In this document: piece after piece, positions 11,020-23,131 of the stretch
Layout: each line of letters starts with the position of its first letter
Numbering within the stretch: the first letter of the stretch is position 1
Assembly (NCBI GenBank): GCA_023974075.1
Contig: CM043791.1
Coordinates: 6,205,912-6,269,911 of the forward strand
Reading direction: 5' to 3'
DNA length: 64,000 nucleotides
Source: Chaenocephalus aceratus
Taxonomy: Eukaryota > Chordata > Actinopteri > Perciformes > Channichthyidae
The notes under the pieces: generated by a model
Told to the model about the DNA's origin: nothing
Database searches by the model: none
The model's input: only the letters and a program-made list of their open reading frames with translations
Position numbers and translations under genes: made by a program

Positions 11020-13640
11020 GGTCATTTCAGACCATGATGTCTGCCGGCTGAGATTTCCTTGACGGACACACGAATCCACCAATCCCACACAGTGTAAAGT
11101 CAAGCTGCTTTGATCGGCCATTTTGGCTGCTGCCCCTGGTTACAGTCTCACAGGAGATACTGCTGGAAAGCTACCCTTCCAGCGATTCCGCGGATATCTG
11201 AATCATGTTTCTACTCCTTATAATCGAAAATATATGATTAATTACGTAAAATTATGCGCACCTGGACGCGCCGGCGCGTCCACCGACTCCAGAGGGTTAA
11301 GATAAGATATACTTTATTGATCCCAAGTTGGAAACATTTGCGTTACATCAGCATGTGTAACAGTTGTAAATATGCAGTGGTGTTTATTTGTAAATCATTT
11401 AGTATAATCACACAAATTATGTGTTTTATATTGAACAATTCTGTGTTCTTTATTTATTGATTGTTCAATACCTGACAAGGCCGAAGATGAAATATCTACA
11501 TACATCTTATAAGAGTATAATACATATGTATAATATCAGTTAAAATAAGTGCTTCAACATAGTTAACATTGCTGGAGGCATGCACACATATTGATAGATG
11601 TATTGTAATGCACTATTGAGGAACCTGCGACCCAAGTTTTTCATTCAATGCATAACTACACCATTTGTGAATATGATAAGTCAATAAACCTTAGAAAATC
11701 TTGAAATCTTGAAAGGGATGTGCAAAATAGTCATTATATACAGTCTTTAATTATCTATTAGTAGAGAATAACGAGTAATGAATATACTTGATAGGGATCC
11801 TATTAATATCTAATAATAAAAATAATATTTCAATAATATGCTTTAACCACTAGGTGTCCCATTATATCAGCTGTGCACCTTTATGGTGTAAATACAGCCT
11901 ATCTACCAATTGGATCAAATATAAAAGTCAGCCGAATTAGTGTTGATACTGCAAGGAGACGTATTGTGTGAAAAGAAATGCCAGATGTTGTTTAATGGCT
12001 GATATATTTATGATCCACGCCACGTTTTCAGTTCCTCATGTTTGTCTAGAAGTCTTCTCATCAGGGCTCTATAAATACAGAACTACGGCAGATATGTAAT
12101 ATTTAATGCAGCCGAACCGTGTATTACAATGCCGTTATGTGATGACTTTACAAAGAGAAAAGCAAGCACACTCGGAATAAACTATATATATATTTTTTAA
12201 ATGTTTTCGGTCTGTTTCCGGTATTTGTTAATGACGATGTGCTGTGAGATGTGAGACTGGAATTGCAAAGGAGAAAATAACGTATCTTTAGATGCGGATT
12301 TTGTTAAACTAATACATTTGCGCTGTGGACCAACACTATACATTGACGGGGAAGGGGGTAGCAATAAAGATAACACCATTAAACAGTTACACAACATAAC
12401 AGAAATAATATCGATAGCAGCGTCCCTAGCAACCACCTTGGTAACAATGAAAACGTTCTATGGACGCAATTTCCTGAAGTAATCTTCGTAATAACTAGCA
12501 AACTAAAGATCATGTACATCCACTGCACACATGATCTGAAAAACAACTCATATTTCTCGCATCAAATGACATCAAAACGCATTTTAATAGCCAAACTAAC
12601 TTTAAAATAGGCATTTTCCACCGAGAATAAAACGAAGTTCGGCCATGTTTTTTTTGTCTGCAGGGAGAAATTTGAAGATCACGTGACATAGACGCCAGCC
12701 ATCGGAATGAATGGTGAAAAAAAACGGGGTTTGTCAAACAGAGCACATGGTGTAGTCCTAAACGATAGCTGGGGATTCTGGGTAGTGTAGTGTCTTCTGC
12801 CATCCTTTACTCAGAAAAAATATTTGTTTCTCCGAATCGAAGGGGAAAAATACAAAAGCATTGCACACAATTTAAACCAATCAATGTTGTGTAATTAACA
12901 AGGATAATCTGGTGTTTTTAGTCAATGAGTAGTGCAGATATCACTGTAAAATCAATCGACAGTAAGGGGAATACTTACTTCCGGGTGTACAATTCTCCGT
13001 TATCCAATGGGAATGGACGCTCACATTGCCTTTAAGGGCAGCCGACACAAACGAATGCCATTCTTCCATGAGCGTCAAATACATTGCAATCAGTTGAAAG
13101 CTATTTGCGTCCCTTTATGAAAAAATCTGAGCTTGTGTGCATACATTTAAACTGATTACTTAGATATTACAATATGGTTCGTTGAGCTGGAGTTCATTAT
13201 TGAGCTTACACGTTAACGTCACAGTCATCTGAAGAACAAACCCAAACCTTGTTTTGTTTATTTATTGTATTACCAAATGGGTATCAAATAAACAGTAAGC
13301 ATTGGTAACCCAACTTCCAAAGTTACAGTAAAATAAAAAGGACCCTGACTCGGACAATACACAATCCAACATGTTCAACAGAAGAGAATCAGTTATATTG
13401 TTTGTACACATGGTACTTTACATATATCTGTTTGTTTAAGGTGTCCAGGTGATGCAGACAGGCTGGACCAGAGAGTGAGAGACAGAACTGGACTCCTCAC
13501 AGCAGTGAACTTCAGCTCAGGTACAAAGACTCTTTTTTCATACTGTACAAAGAATCAAGAAAAATATTGGTTTAAATAAATGAAGTATTGACTTTAATAC
13601 ACTGATATACATTCCATTAAACAATACTAAATACTAGATC
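11020..13640. other. Gene-free interval with retroposon tail and repeat debris
   Basis: Near 11300 the words 'atactttattgatccca' match the antisense 3' end of common fish LINE retroposons. The rest is AT-rich sequence and short ORFs without motifs. At 12770-12800 'gattctgggtagtgtagtg' resembles an interspersed repeat. Around 13445-13520 an open stretch between a possible acceptor and the word gtacaaag could be an exon, but I cannot assign it. Confidence 0.3.
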
Positions 13641-14012
13641 ACCTACTCGTCATCACTGTACCCTGTATGCCAAGGCAGGTCTGCCTTCACTAATGGCGCA
13701 TTTCCACTGCAGCGGGTAGCCCCGTTTAAGCGTCCTTAACCGTCCTCAAGTGGCCAGGCCAGTTTTTGGTGGCCTTTCCATATAGCCTAGTACCGGCTAG
13801 CGGGTACTTTTTCCCTCTTTTTCCGGCCCCATAAAATCGTGGTTCTATCATACCAGGCCAGGGCTGTGACGTCAACACTCTCGACTGCTGATTGGTCAGA
13901 GAGAATCGTCACAAGATCGCGCGCGAGTTCATCCCTAGCGTCGCATATATATCTAGAAGCAAGCTTGCAGCATTTTTATAAACAGCATTTTGTAAACGGA
14001 GGAGCTACAAAA

Positions 14013-14730
14013 ATGGCAACGTCGAAGAAAAGCACACGTGGTCGACCGAGGAGGTGACGACGTTCCTTAATCTCATTGGGGTTGATAAAATCCAGCGGGA
14101 GCTCGACGGAACAACGCAAAATGTGAAAGTGTTCCAGGATGTCTCTGCACAGATGTCCGAACGCGGATTTTCGAGAACTTTCCTGCAGTGTAGGGAAAAA
14201 CTGAAAAAGATGAAGAGTGAATATCGCCAAGTAAAGGACAACAACAACACGAGTGGTGCGGGTAGGAAACAATGGAAGTGGTTTCACTTGTTGGACCAGA
14301 TTTACGGCCATAGACCGGCCAACATTGGGAGGGAGGGAGTCCTGGACTCTGCAACGGCTTTACTGGAGTCCCTGCAAGGTACGCTCACTTCTAACAAAGA
14401 AGTCTATTTTATCCTTACATTAATGTTCGACAACCCATGCTTTTATGGAGCCCCGAAGAGCTACATAGCTAGCTAAGGTAGATAGCCTAGGCAGATAGCC
14501 TTAGCTAGAGCTATTGTTTGCTAACACCATATATGCCATTGTTTACGTTCAGTTTTTATTTTCTATAGTTGTTGTTGCTGTTTAGTATTGTGCTGCAGTA
14601 GTTTGTGGAATTAACAAGTCATTTTGCTGTTCTAGATGATTACATTGGGACTCGTGAGGAGGAACATTCCCGAACAACGGTTGATGGCAGTGTTCCGTCC
14701 ACATCGTCTCATGGCCCGTCTCCTCCGTGA
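14013..14730 (+). pseudogene. Harbinger Myb/SANT-like accessory gene, frameshifted
   Basis: This is the DNA-binding partner protein that Harbinger elements encode beside the transposase. Exon 1 runs from ATG 14013 to a donor at 14379. Exon 2 runs 14636-14730 after ttgctgttctag and ends in TGA. The phase is right: the second exon reads DDYIGTREEEHSRTTVDG. The domain is a trihelix Myb-like fold with FLNLIGVDKIQRELDGT, QCREKLKKMKSEYRQVKD and GRKQWKWFHLLDQIYG. A single-base break near 14030-14057 separates the start MATSKKS from the domain. The copy at 53729-54308 reads HTWSTEEVTTFL across the same spot, which shows the intended frame. Confidence 0.8.
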
Positions 14731-15696
14731 TACTTCAAAAAACCTTAATAGTTATTGTACATATTATATATTTTTTATCTAGTTAATTTTTAAATGCAAC
14801 ATTTGTACTTCCTTGTTTATTTATTTTCTTTAAAATGTTCATTTTATATTTATTTTTACAATGCTATGTACATTTATGCTGGCTGCAATACAATTTTACA
14901 TTTTTTATTTGTATTGTTTAATGGCATGCCTTTTTGATACAATTTTTTTTTTGTTTTTTATACTGCCATCAATAAAGTACTTCTTTGACTTATCTTATCT
15001 CTTGTTGATAATGAATGGCACCCAACAGAAACAAATCAGATTAACATAATCTTGATTTAGAGAAGATATAAACATGCATGAATTTATAAAGCAATAACAA
15101 ACACCATCAGTTAGGAAAAATCCCATTAGTTTTAAGAGATTTAAAGCAAGAAATTGAGTTTGCTAGCTTGAGGTCCTCCTCTAAAACATTATTACATGTT
15201 TATTTTGTAATAGTATTAAGAATACATAATACATGTAGAAATTGCTCAATTGTAATACCCTCGTTCTACTAGACTCAAACACATTCCTTATATATTTCAA
15301 AGACGAGAGAACAAAAGAAACCTATAACCCATTCAAGCAAGCTTTTAACATGTCTAGAAGAAAGATTGAGGTTATATTTTAATATATTATTTTATGTTGT
15401 GGATACTTTAGCCTCCATCCATGTTTACAATTGTCCACATTTTTACAATTGCATTTATGAATATAGTTTTGCTGTGTTTTACACTTTAGTATTTATGTTT
15501 ATAGTTAGCTTTGATATTCGCTTAATTTATTAGAAAGATTTTCTTTTCATGATCTGATATTTCCTCAAATGTACTTATTATGGGGCAGTACTTACTGGTG
15601 CTTGAAATTCAAATATTTACTAAATATTCAATTCAGATAACATTTGTTTAAAACGTTTGACAAACACATGTATATGAAAAAAAAAGAGATGTATGT

Positions 15697-15942
15697 TCAA
15701 TACAATGAATGCAATACAATGCATATGTAGGTATTCAGGTAGCGCATCAAACCCTCTCTGATGTCAGTGCCCTCCTCCTCTGCACCTTGAGCCACTGCTA
15801 CCCCAGGCTCTGCTGCTGCTGGTGCATTCCACCCATCATCATAGTCCTCTCCATGACTCTCGCAGAGGTTATGCAGAGCACAGCATGTCAGCACCATGGA
15901 TTTCACAAGAAACAAGTAAACGATCGCTTCCACATCCTCCAT
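15697..15942 (-). pseudogene. Harbinger transposase remnant (N-terminal tip joined to C-terminal end)
   Basis: An 81-codon minus-strand frame. Residues 14-38 read KSMVLTCCALHNLCESHGED and YDDGW, the conserved C-terminal segment of HARBI1-like DDE nucleases (CCxLHN). The preceding MEDVEAIVYLFLV looks like the native start of a transposase, with the whole catalytic middle missing between. The DDE catalytic residues are therefore absent. Harbinger transposases are usually 300-400 residues. The element can only have moved with help from a transposase made elsewhere. Confidence 0.75.
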
Positions 15943-16599
15943 TGTTGTGTGTGTTTTGTGAGTTGTGTCGCATTGAAGATGACGCCACTGCAGTTTTACC
16001 CAGCGTCGCTCCGCCCAAAAAGCCCGCCAAAAAGCCGATCGCCCCGCCTACACTGCGTTGCTACCCCAGGTCCTAAACTGTAATGGAAATGCGCCACGGC
16101 CTCGGACGGCCAGCGAGGCAGCCCGAGGCCTGAGCGAGGACGCTTAAATGGGGCTACCCCGTTGCAGTGGAAATGCGCCATAACTGTACGGAGGCTCAGT
16201 CATTGGTACATGTTCATTTATAAAGCCATTTTGGGTAAACTACCTTTTTATATCTGCTCTCTGATCTCTCGACAAATTGAAAGTACGTATTGCCTGAGAT
16301 CTCATGATGTTGTTTTATTAAATGTGCCAAGTGCTAGGACTGTCTTAGGGAAGAAAGCTTTTAGATGTGCAGCTCCACTAAATTGGAACAGTCTGCAAAC
16401 CTGTTTAAAACTGAGCACTTTGGTTCCCCTGCATCATTTTAAAACTCGGCTGGGTGACATGCTGTTTGATACTCATGGTACCTGTCACTGTAAATAGAGT
16501 TTTGTAAACTGTACCCTGTACATTATGTTGTATGTCATCCTTATTGTTGTTCTGTTGTTTTTATGTTACATGTGTAACTAATGTCCTGCAGTTCACCCT

Positions 16600-17084
16600 T
16601 GTTACGGTTGTCTGAGAGAACCCAAACGCAGGACACGGCAGTGTGTTATAAAGGTTTTATTTGGAGGAGATAATCCGGCTGGAGAGTATCCACTGGAGCG
16701 TAATCCATTGAAGAGTATCCTCCGGAGTTTTAATCCACTGGAACGTAATCCACTGAAGCGTAATCCTGGAGCACAAGAAGAACAGGTAAGAATTATTCAG
16801 GTGTAGCGAAAATAGTCACTATACTCTAAGAAGGCTGAGAAGGCTAAGAGTTTTACCACTGGGGTTTAACAACGATCTGGCGCTGACAGGTTGTGGAGCC
16901 TCCGCTGATATACCATCCGTGATGGCTGATGGGAATCAGGTGTGTCGCAGAGGAGAGTGCTCAACTGTTTGCAGCTGGTGGAGATTTGAGCCTGGAGCCA
17001 GGAGTGACAGGCACCACGCCCACACAGACAGGGAAAGGGAAAACACACACACAAGGAAGGTGGCTGGAGAATGCAACCACCACA
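16600..17084 (-). repeat. 3' LTR of the gypsy element (485 bp)
   Basis: Starts tgttacggttgtctgagag and ends gcaaccaccaca on +. Compared with the other LTR it is shorter by six single bases at scattered sites, with one substitution (gataatcc versus gctaatcc). Confidence 0.95.
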
Positions 17085-17095
17085 GTACCCCCCCC

Positions 17096-20000
17096 TTAAG
17101 GGACGCCTCCAGGCGGTCTACCAGGTTTACCAGGTCTTCCAGGGTTATCCCGGTGGAAGTCCCATATCAGAGATGCGCCCACGATGTCTCGCCGGGGAAC
17201 CCAACACCTCTCCTCTAGACCATAGCCCTCCCAATCCACCAGATATTGGAATCCCCTTCCACGGCGACGAACGTCCAACAATCGCCTGACGGTGTACGTT
17301 GGATGATTATTGATGATGCGGGGGGGTGGGGGAACATTCACTGGAGGAGACAAAGGACTGCTGGCAACAGGTTTCAACAGAGATACATGAAATGTTGGAT
17401 GAACCTTCATGTGTGAGGGAAGTTTGAGTTTGACTGCAGATGGATTAATAATGGAGTCGATGATGAAGGGGCCGACATACCGTGGGGTAAGTTTCTTTGA
17501 CTCTGTCTTGAGTGGGAGATCTTTGGACGAAAGCCAAACACTCTGACCTGGTAAGTAGTTGGGGGCCTGGGTCCTGTGGCGGTCTGCGATGAGGCGGTTG
17601 CGGGCAGTGGAGCGGAGCAGGGCTGCTCGGGTGTCCCTCCACACCTTACGACAGCGACGAAGGTGGGTCTGAATGGAGGGAACAGCAACTTCCTCTTCCT
17701 GGGCTGGAAACAGAGGTGGTTGGAAACCCATGGCACAATGAAAAGGTGAAATACCTGTGGCTGCACTTGGCAGGGAGTTGTGGGCATACTCGATCCATGG
17801 CAGATGTGGGATCCATGGCAGATGTGGGATCCATGGCAGATGTGGGATCCATGGCAGATGTGGGATCCATGGCAGATGTGGGACCCATGACGAAGGGTTC
17901 TTGAAAGCCACACAACGAAGGGCCGACCCCAGATCCTGGTTGGCCCGTTCTGTTTGCCCGTTCGTCTGAGGATGATAGCCAGATGACAGGCTCACCGATG
18001 CTCCCAGAGCCTGACAGAAGGCCTTCCAAACGTGGGAAATGAACTGGGGGCCCCGGTCAGAGACGATGTCGGTGGGGATCCCATGAAGTCGAACTACATG
18101 GTTGACCAGAAGATCTGCAGTCTCTCGGGCAGTGGGAAGTTTGGAAAGAGCCACAAAGTGTACCATCTTTGAGAATCTGTCCACAATAGTTAGGATGATG
18201 GTATTTCCTTGTGAAAGTGGAAGTCCAGTAACAAAATCCAATGCCACATGCGACCAAGGGCGACTAGGTACTGGCAGTGGGCGAAGCAGGCCAGCGGGAG
18301 GCTGGTGGGAGGACTTGGCGCGGGCACACACTGTACAGGCAGCAACAAAGGTCCTGGTGTCTTGAGCCATGGAAGGCCACCAGAAGCGTTGTTTGAGAAC
18401 GAACAGTGTGCGATGGACACCAGGATGACATGAGAAACGAGAGGTGTGTGTCCACTGCAGGACCTTGGAGCGAACAGGGGTAGGCACAAAAAGACAATTA
18501 GCTGGGCAGTTACCTGGGCTAGGCTGCGCTCGCTGGGCCTCCCTGACCAATGACTCAATCTCCAAGGTAACAGCCCCCACCACGCAGGAGGCAGGCAGGA
18601 TAGTGTCTGGACTGGCAGCTGGTCCATCGGAAGCGAACTGGCGAGAGAGGGCGTCAGGCTTGAGGTTCCGTGACCCTGGACGGTAGGTGAGGGTGAATGA
18701 GAAGCGGCCGAAATACAGGGCCCATCGAGCCTGACGGGAGTTAAGGCGCTTGGCAGATTGGATGTACACCAGGTTCTTGTGGTCCGTCCATACAATAAAA
18801 GGGAGTTCAGCTCCCTCCAGCCAGTGCCTCCACTCCTCTAGGGCAAGTTTGACAGCCAGCAGCTCTCTGTTACCCACGTCATAGTTCTTCTCAGCTGGGG
18901 TGAGGCGGCGAGAGAAAAATGCACAAGGATGCAATTTTTGGTCTCGTTCCGAGCGCTGGGAAAGAACTGCTCCTACCCCGGTGTTGGAGGCATCGACCTC
19001 CACAACGAACTGGCGAGAGGAATCAGGGTGGATGAGCACAGGGGCAGTGGTGAAGAGTCTCTTTAGCTCTGAAAAGGCTGCATCGCACTCTGGGGTCCAG
19101 AAAAAGCCAGTTGTGGGGGAAGTGAGTCTGGTTAAAGGACCCGCCACTCTGCTGTAGTCCCTGATGAAGCGCCGATAGAAATTGGCGAAACCAAGAAACT
19201 GTTGAAGCAGTTTGACTGAGGTTGGTTTGGGCCACCCCACCACCGCTTGGATCTTCTCAGGGTCGGACCTAAGCTTTCCTTCCTCAACGATGTAGCCCAG
19301 GAATGAGACTGTGTTGACATGGAATTCGCATTTCTCCGCCTTTACAAAGAGTCTGTTCTCCCGGAGTCTCTGCAGCACCTGCCTGACATGGATAATGTGC
19401 TCCTCCTTGTTACGAGAGAATATGAGGATGTCATCCAGGTAGACAAAGACTGATGGTTGAGGAGGTCACGGAGCACATCGTTCACCATTGACTGAAAGAC
19501 TGCAGGGGCATTAGTCAGTCCAAAAGGCATCACCAGATACTCGAAGTGACCGAGTGGTGTGTTAAAGGCCGTCTTCCACTCGTCCCCTTCTCGGATTCTG
19601 ACGAGGTGGTAGGTGGTAGGCATTGCGGAGGTCCAGTTTGGAAAAAATGGTGGCTTCCTGGAGGGGTTCAAAGGCGGAGTCAATGAGGGGCAGTGGGTTA
19701 TTTGTTTTTTACAGTAATGGCATGAGACCCCTGTAATCAATGCAGGGGCGCAGTAAGCGGTCCTTCTTGGGACGAAAGAAAAACCAGCACCGACCGGGGA
19801 GGAGGATGGCCGAATGACACCAGCAGCCAGGGAGTCATGGATGTAATTTTCCATTGATTTTCTCTCAGGGCGAGATAGGTTGAACAGACGTGAAGAAGGC
19901 AGAGGGGCCCCGGAAAAAGGAGGTCAATGGGACAGTCGTAGGGTCGATGAGGAGGAAGAGAAAGAGCTAGCTCGTTTTACTGAACACCTCTCCTAGGTTA

Positions 20001-20410
20001 TGATATTCAGTGGGAACAGATGACAGGTCAGGCGGCTCGATCTTGAGTGGTGGAGAGGCGGCCTCTGCTGGCGGTTAGGGCAGGACTGCAGGCATGAGGA
20101 TAAGCAAAAGAACTCAAACTAATGATCTGCCAGTTACCCAATCAATCTGGGGGTTGTGAGTTCTTAACCAGGGATGGCCCAAACACTTATGGGGCCTGAG
20201 GTGAGGAAATTAGGTGAAACTGAATAAACTCACAAATGGTTTCCAGACAGAATGAGGTTTACTGGCTTGGTGCGGTGAGTGACTTGGGCCAGGAATTTTC
20301 CATTTAGAGCATTAGCACTAAGAGGTGAATCTAACACTTCGCAGGAAATTCCTGCCTGAGCTGCAATGTCAATGTCCAAAAAAATTTCTCATCCGCCCTT
20401 GAGTCCACTA
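17096..20410 (-). pseudogene. gypsy pol (protease-RT-RNase H-integrase-chromodomain), frameshifted
   Basis: The protease region is near 20380-20410, where the usual DSG active-site triplet reads DSR (codons at 20397-20405). RT part 1 (19854-19342) has [15 protein letters not shown] and [17 protein letters not shown] 1-bp break just before the YLDD box (near 19440) shifts the frame. RT part 2, RNase H and integrase share one 760-codon frame from 19378: [12 protein letters not shown], then [17 protein letters not shown] and [10 protein letters not shown]. Next come the integrase zinc region and catalytic D (VALDFVTG), D (VSDRGPQF) and E ([11 protein letters not shown]). The C-terminus is a chromodomain with [17 protein letters not shown]. 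Within integrase, WIPHLP is repeated in tandem. The breaks make this copy defective as sequenced. Confidence 0.9.
17792..17881. repeat. Five-copy 18-bp tandem repeat inside integrase
   Basis: The + strand unit is gatccatggcagatgtgg, five copies in a row, followed by a diverged partial unit. It encodes WIPHLP repeats on the minus strand and keeps the frame. The single-copy site in related elements would read one HLPW just before the IEYAHNSL segment. Confidence 0.9.
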
Positions 20411-20511
20411 AGGCGAGCAGGGTAGGGACTGTTGGTTGCAGCAAGCATGGCTTCTAGCTGCGTCTGGGTCGGGGGTTGAGAGAGGAGGAAGGCTCGCCAG
20501 AATCCCCACAG

Positions 20512-21542
20512 CTACTGACGAGCCTGACCTTTTGGCAGACTAGGACAGGAGGAAACGAGATGACTGGTTTGGCCTGCAATAAACACATTCCCCAGCATGG
20601 ATCCTTCTAGCACGCTCAGATGGTGAGAGGCGGGCCCTTCCCACTTGCATGGGCTCATCTCCATGGGATGAGGCTGAGTAAGGAGTTGGGAAAAGATCGG
20701 GGAATAGGGGTAGTGGCGGTTCAATTTGGGGATCAAGTGAGAAGTCGCTGGGATTGGAGTGACGGCTAGTCCTATCCCTACGTCTCTCTCTGAGGCGATT
20801 ATCAATCTTAATGCTGTGGCTATTAAATTATCCAAGCTACCTGGATCATCCCTAGCCGCTAGCTCGTCTTTAATTGCTTCGTTCAGCCCCCTGAAGAAAA
20901 GCATCCTGTAGGACTCGTTATTCCAGCGTGAGTCGGAAGCCACTGTTCTAAACTCCACTGAAAATTCGGCTTACACTACGGGAGCCCTGCCGGAGAGAAA
21001 GAAGGCGCCCTAGCAGCATCCCTCCCCCGTACCGGGTGATCAAAAACTTTTTTCATTTCGGAAATGAAAGTATCATATGACCAGCAAATGTGTGGCTGGC
21101 TCTCCCTAACAGCTGTAGCCCAATCTAAAGCCCTCCCCCTCAACAGGCTCATTACATATGCTACCCTAGCCCCATCTGTGTGATAAGTACTAGGCTGCTG
21201 CTCAAAAACTAACGTACACTGGAACAAAAAGGCTCTACAATTACCCAAATCTCAGCGTATCGTTCAGGTGTGGGAATGACAGCCTCTCGTAGCTGATGGA
21301 GGAGTGCGGCAGGAGGGGGGGAGGGGCTGTCGTGTGGCAGCGTGCTGCGGAGGAAAGCCTGTGAAGTGAGCAGTTCTACTGCGTGCCGATTCTTTGCACA
21401 TTAACGGAGAGGTTCCGGAGTAGAGTCTCCAATGCCTCACGGAGAACTGTATCATGATGCCCCACGAGAGCGCCTTGACTGGCCAGGGCTTGGCAGAGTC
21501 GTCCGTAGTTTTGGCCTGGTAGCCGGTGTCCGCTGGGTCCAT
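20512..21542 (-). pseudogene. gypsy gag-like region, broken
   Basis: Structural protein region of the retrotransposon. It starts just inside the 5' LTR with MDPADTG (21542). Frames continue with a capsid-like core (ALDWATAVRESQPHICWSYD, then FRGLNEAIKDELAARDD and PGSLDNLI) and end with a zinc-knuckle-like segment FIAGQTSHLVSSCPSLPKG. In that segment the first cysteines of the expected CxxC are altered or out of frame. At least three frame changes occur between 21542 and 20512, so no intact Gag can be made from this copy as sequenced. Confidence 0.75.
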
Positions 21543-21558
21543 ACTGGCCAGATCGTTC

Positions 21559-22049
21559 TGTTTACGGTTGTCTGAGAGAACCCAAACGCAGGACCACGGC
21601 AGTGTGTTATAAAGGTTTTATTTGGAGGAGCTAATCCGGCTGGAGAGTATCCACTGGAGCGTTAATCCATTGAAGAGTATTCCTCCGGAGTTTTTAATCC
21701 ACTGGAACGTAATCCACTGAAGCGTAATCCTGGAGCACAAGAAGAACAGGTAAGAATATATTCAGGTGTAGCGAAAATAGTCACTATACTCTAAGAAGGC
21801 TGAGAAGGCTAAGAGTTTTACCACTGGGGTTTAACAACGATCTGGCGCTGACAGGTTGTGGAGCCTCCGCTGATATACCATCCGTGATGGCTGATGGGAA
21901 TCAGGTGTGTCGCAGAGGAGAGTGCTCAACTGTTTGCAGCTGGTGGAGATTTGAGCCTGGAGCCAGGAGTGACAGGCACCACGCCCACACAGACAGGGAA
22001 AGGGAAAACACACACACAAGGAAGGTGGCTGGAGAATGCAACCACCACA
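21559..22049 (-). repeat. 5' LTR of the gypsy element (491 bp)
   Basis: Near-identical partner of 16600-17084. A 'taatcc...' motif recurs several times near the inner edge (about 21640-21730), giving small internal repeats. Near-identity of the LTRs implies a young insertion. Confidence 0.95.
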
Positions 22050-22091
22050 ACCCTTGAAAAGAGATCTTTTGATCTCAAGGGGCTTTCACCT

Positions 22092-23131
22092 GGGGGGTAT
22101 ACTGCGAACCTGGTTCAACCTAACCTGGATATGTTTGAGTTAGCCGGTTGGCCTAATCCAAAACATACGCGCTCTCGCTAAACTGTACTACGACGCTGGT
22201 TATCAAGTGGATCGCTCAAGCCAGCCGTTGTCCTATCTAGTTAGGTGCGCGTTCACATGAAGGGGTGGTATTTGGAGCATTCGACCAATCACAAACATGG
22301 AGAAGCGTACTGACAGCGCAGCGTCATACTTCCTGAATGAAAAGTGAACTTGAATACTAGTCAAAAATGAAGAAGTTAAACTTTAAACATCCATGACTTA
22401 AAACACTTTATCCAGGATAAAAGCCACATAGCTGCACCTGCAAGGTGAATACAGCTGGCAAAAGAAAAAGTGTTTGAATGCGTACATTAACAGGTTTATG
22501 ATATCCTGCCCGTCTAAGACACGATCTGACTTTAATTACATTTGTCTCGAGTGTTTCGTCAACTTAATGTGTTGCTTAAAATAATACTTCTGCATACAGT
22601 ATGTGACACTGTGAGTGTTGCACGGCCAGATACGGCTCAGCTGACTCAGATAAGGAAATATGATACATTATGAAGTGATATGCCGCGGACTGTACTTAAT
22701 GTTTACTCTGATCCGGTTACTTATGTTGTGGCAGATATTTAGGTTAGCTTTATTAACGCTAATGTTATAATAGTCAGATTGCTCTGAAGATGGAGGTTGA
22801 TATTCTATAATGTTCACGTTCACACAGTCGGTGATTTTTGCCGGCGTCTTTCCTGCGACGGCAGTTTTTCTGTATTTTCCTTTCTCCTGTAATATGACTT
22901 GATCGCTTAAACTCCGCACACTGAGCTCTGATTGGTCAGCAGGCAGTGCTTTCACTGGTTGATCTCTTAGCCTGCAACCTAACCTGGTCCCGACCAGGTT
23001 AGCTGCTTAGCATATATTACCATGGAGATCTAGCCCTGCTAAAAAGAGAACCAGCTTCGGATGACCGGAAAGCCGGAGTTTTCCCTGAATTTAGCCGGCT
23101 AAGCGAAAATCCTGCTTCGCAGTATACCCCC
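22092..23131. mobile_element. Inverted-repeat element (about 1.04 kb) of unknown superfamily
   Basis: Ends 'ggggtatactgcgaa' and 'ttcgcagtatacccc' are perfect inverted repeats. A second pair, 'cctggttcaacctaacct' and 'cctaacctggtcccgacc', lies inside in direct-like arrangement. It sits between the LINE halves 'ctttcacct' and 'tggttaaataaagg'; runs of six G and six C at the junctions prevent an exact TSD call (2-5 bp possible). No transposase seen. Confidence 0.7.

Larger units (their letters stand above)
13694..16180. mobile_element. PIF/Harbinger DNA transposon, internally deleted
   Basis: The termini are inverted repeats: left 'tggcgcatttccactgcag', right 'ctgcagtggaaatgcgcc' (one gap), with a matching 'gtagccccgtttaagcgtcc' / 'cgcttaaatggggctac' block inside. 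It is flanked by TAA at 13691-13693 and 16181-16183, the 3-bp TSD expected for PIF/Harbinger. It carries two convergent genes, as Harbinger elements do: a Myb/SANT-like gene on + and a transposase remnant on -. The right end also holds GC-rich subterminal repeats (16005-16140). Confidence 0.9.
16600..22049 (-). mobile_element. Ty3/gypsy chromovirus-type LTR retrotransposon, complete with both LTRs
   Basis: A 5.45-kb element on the minus strand. Both LTRs begin TG and end CA, and ACCCT is present on each side (16595-16599 and 22050-22054), the usual 5-bp TSD. A polypurine tract sits inside the left (3') LTR, read on + as cccccccttaaggg (about 17090-17102). The order on the minus strand is gag, protease, reverse transcriptase, RNase H, integrase, chromodomain, which defines a chromovirus such as the sushi group of fish. 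Several frame breaks are present (see gag and pol). Confidence 0.95.

Noticed and set aside
13445..13530. Possible exon after gtgtccag reading DADRLDQRVRDRTGLLTAVN
   Set aside because: No identifiable family, and the second border (gtacaaag) is weak; not enough to call a gene.
17407..18795. Alternative-frame ORFs of 127-201 codons within the gypsy element
   Set aside because: Shadows of the pol frame; their repeats come from the 18-bp tandem unit.
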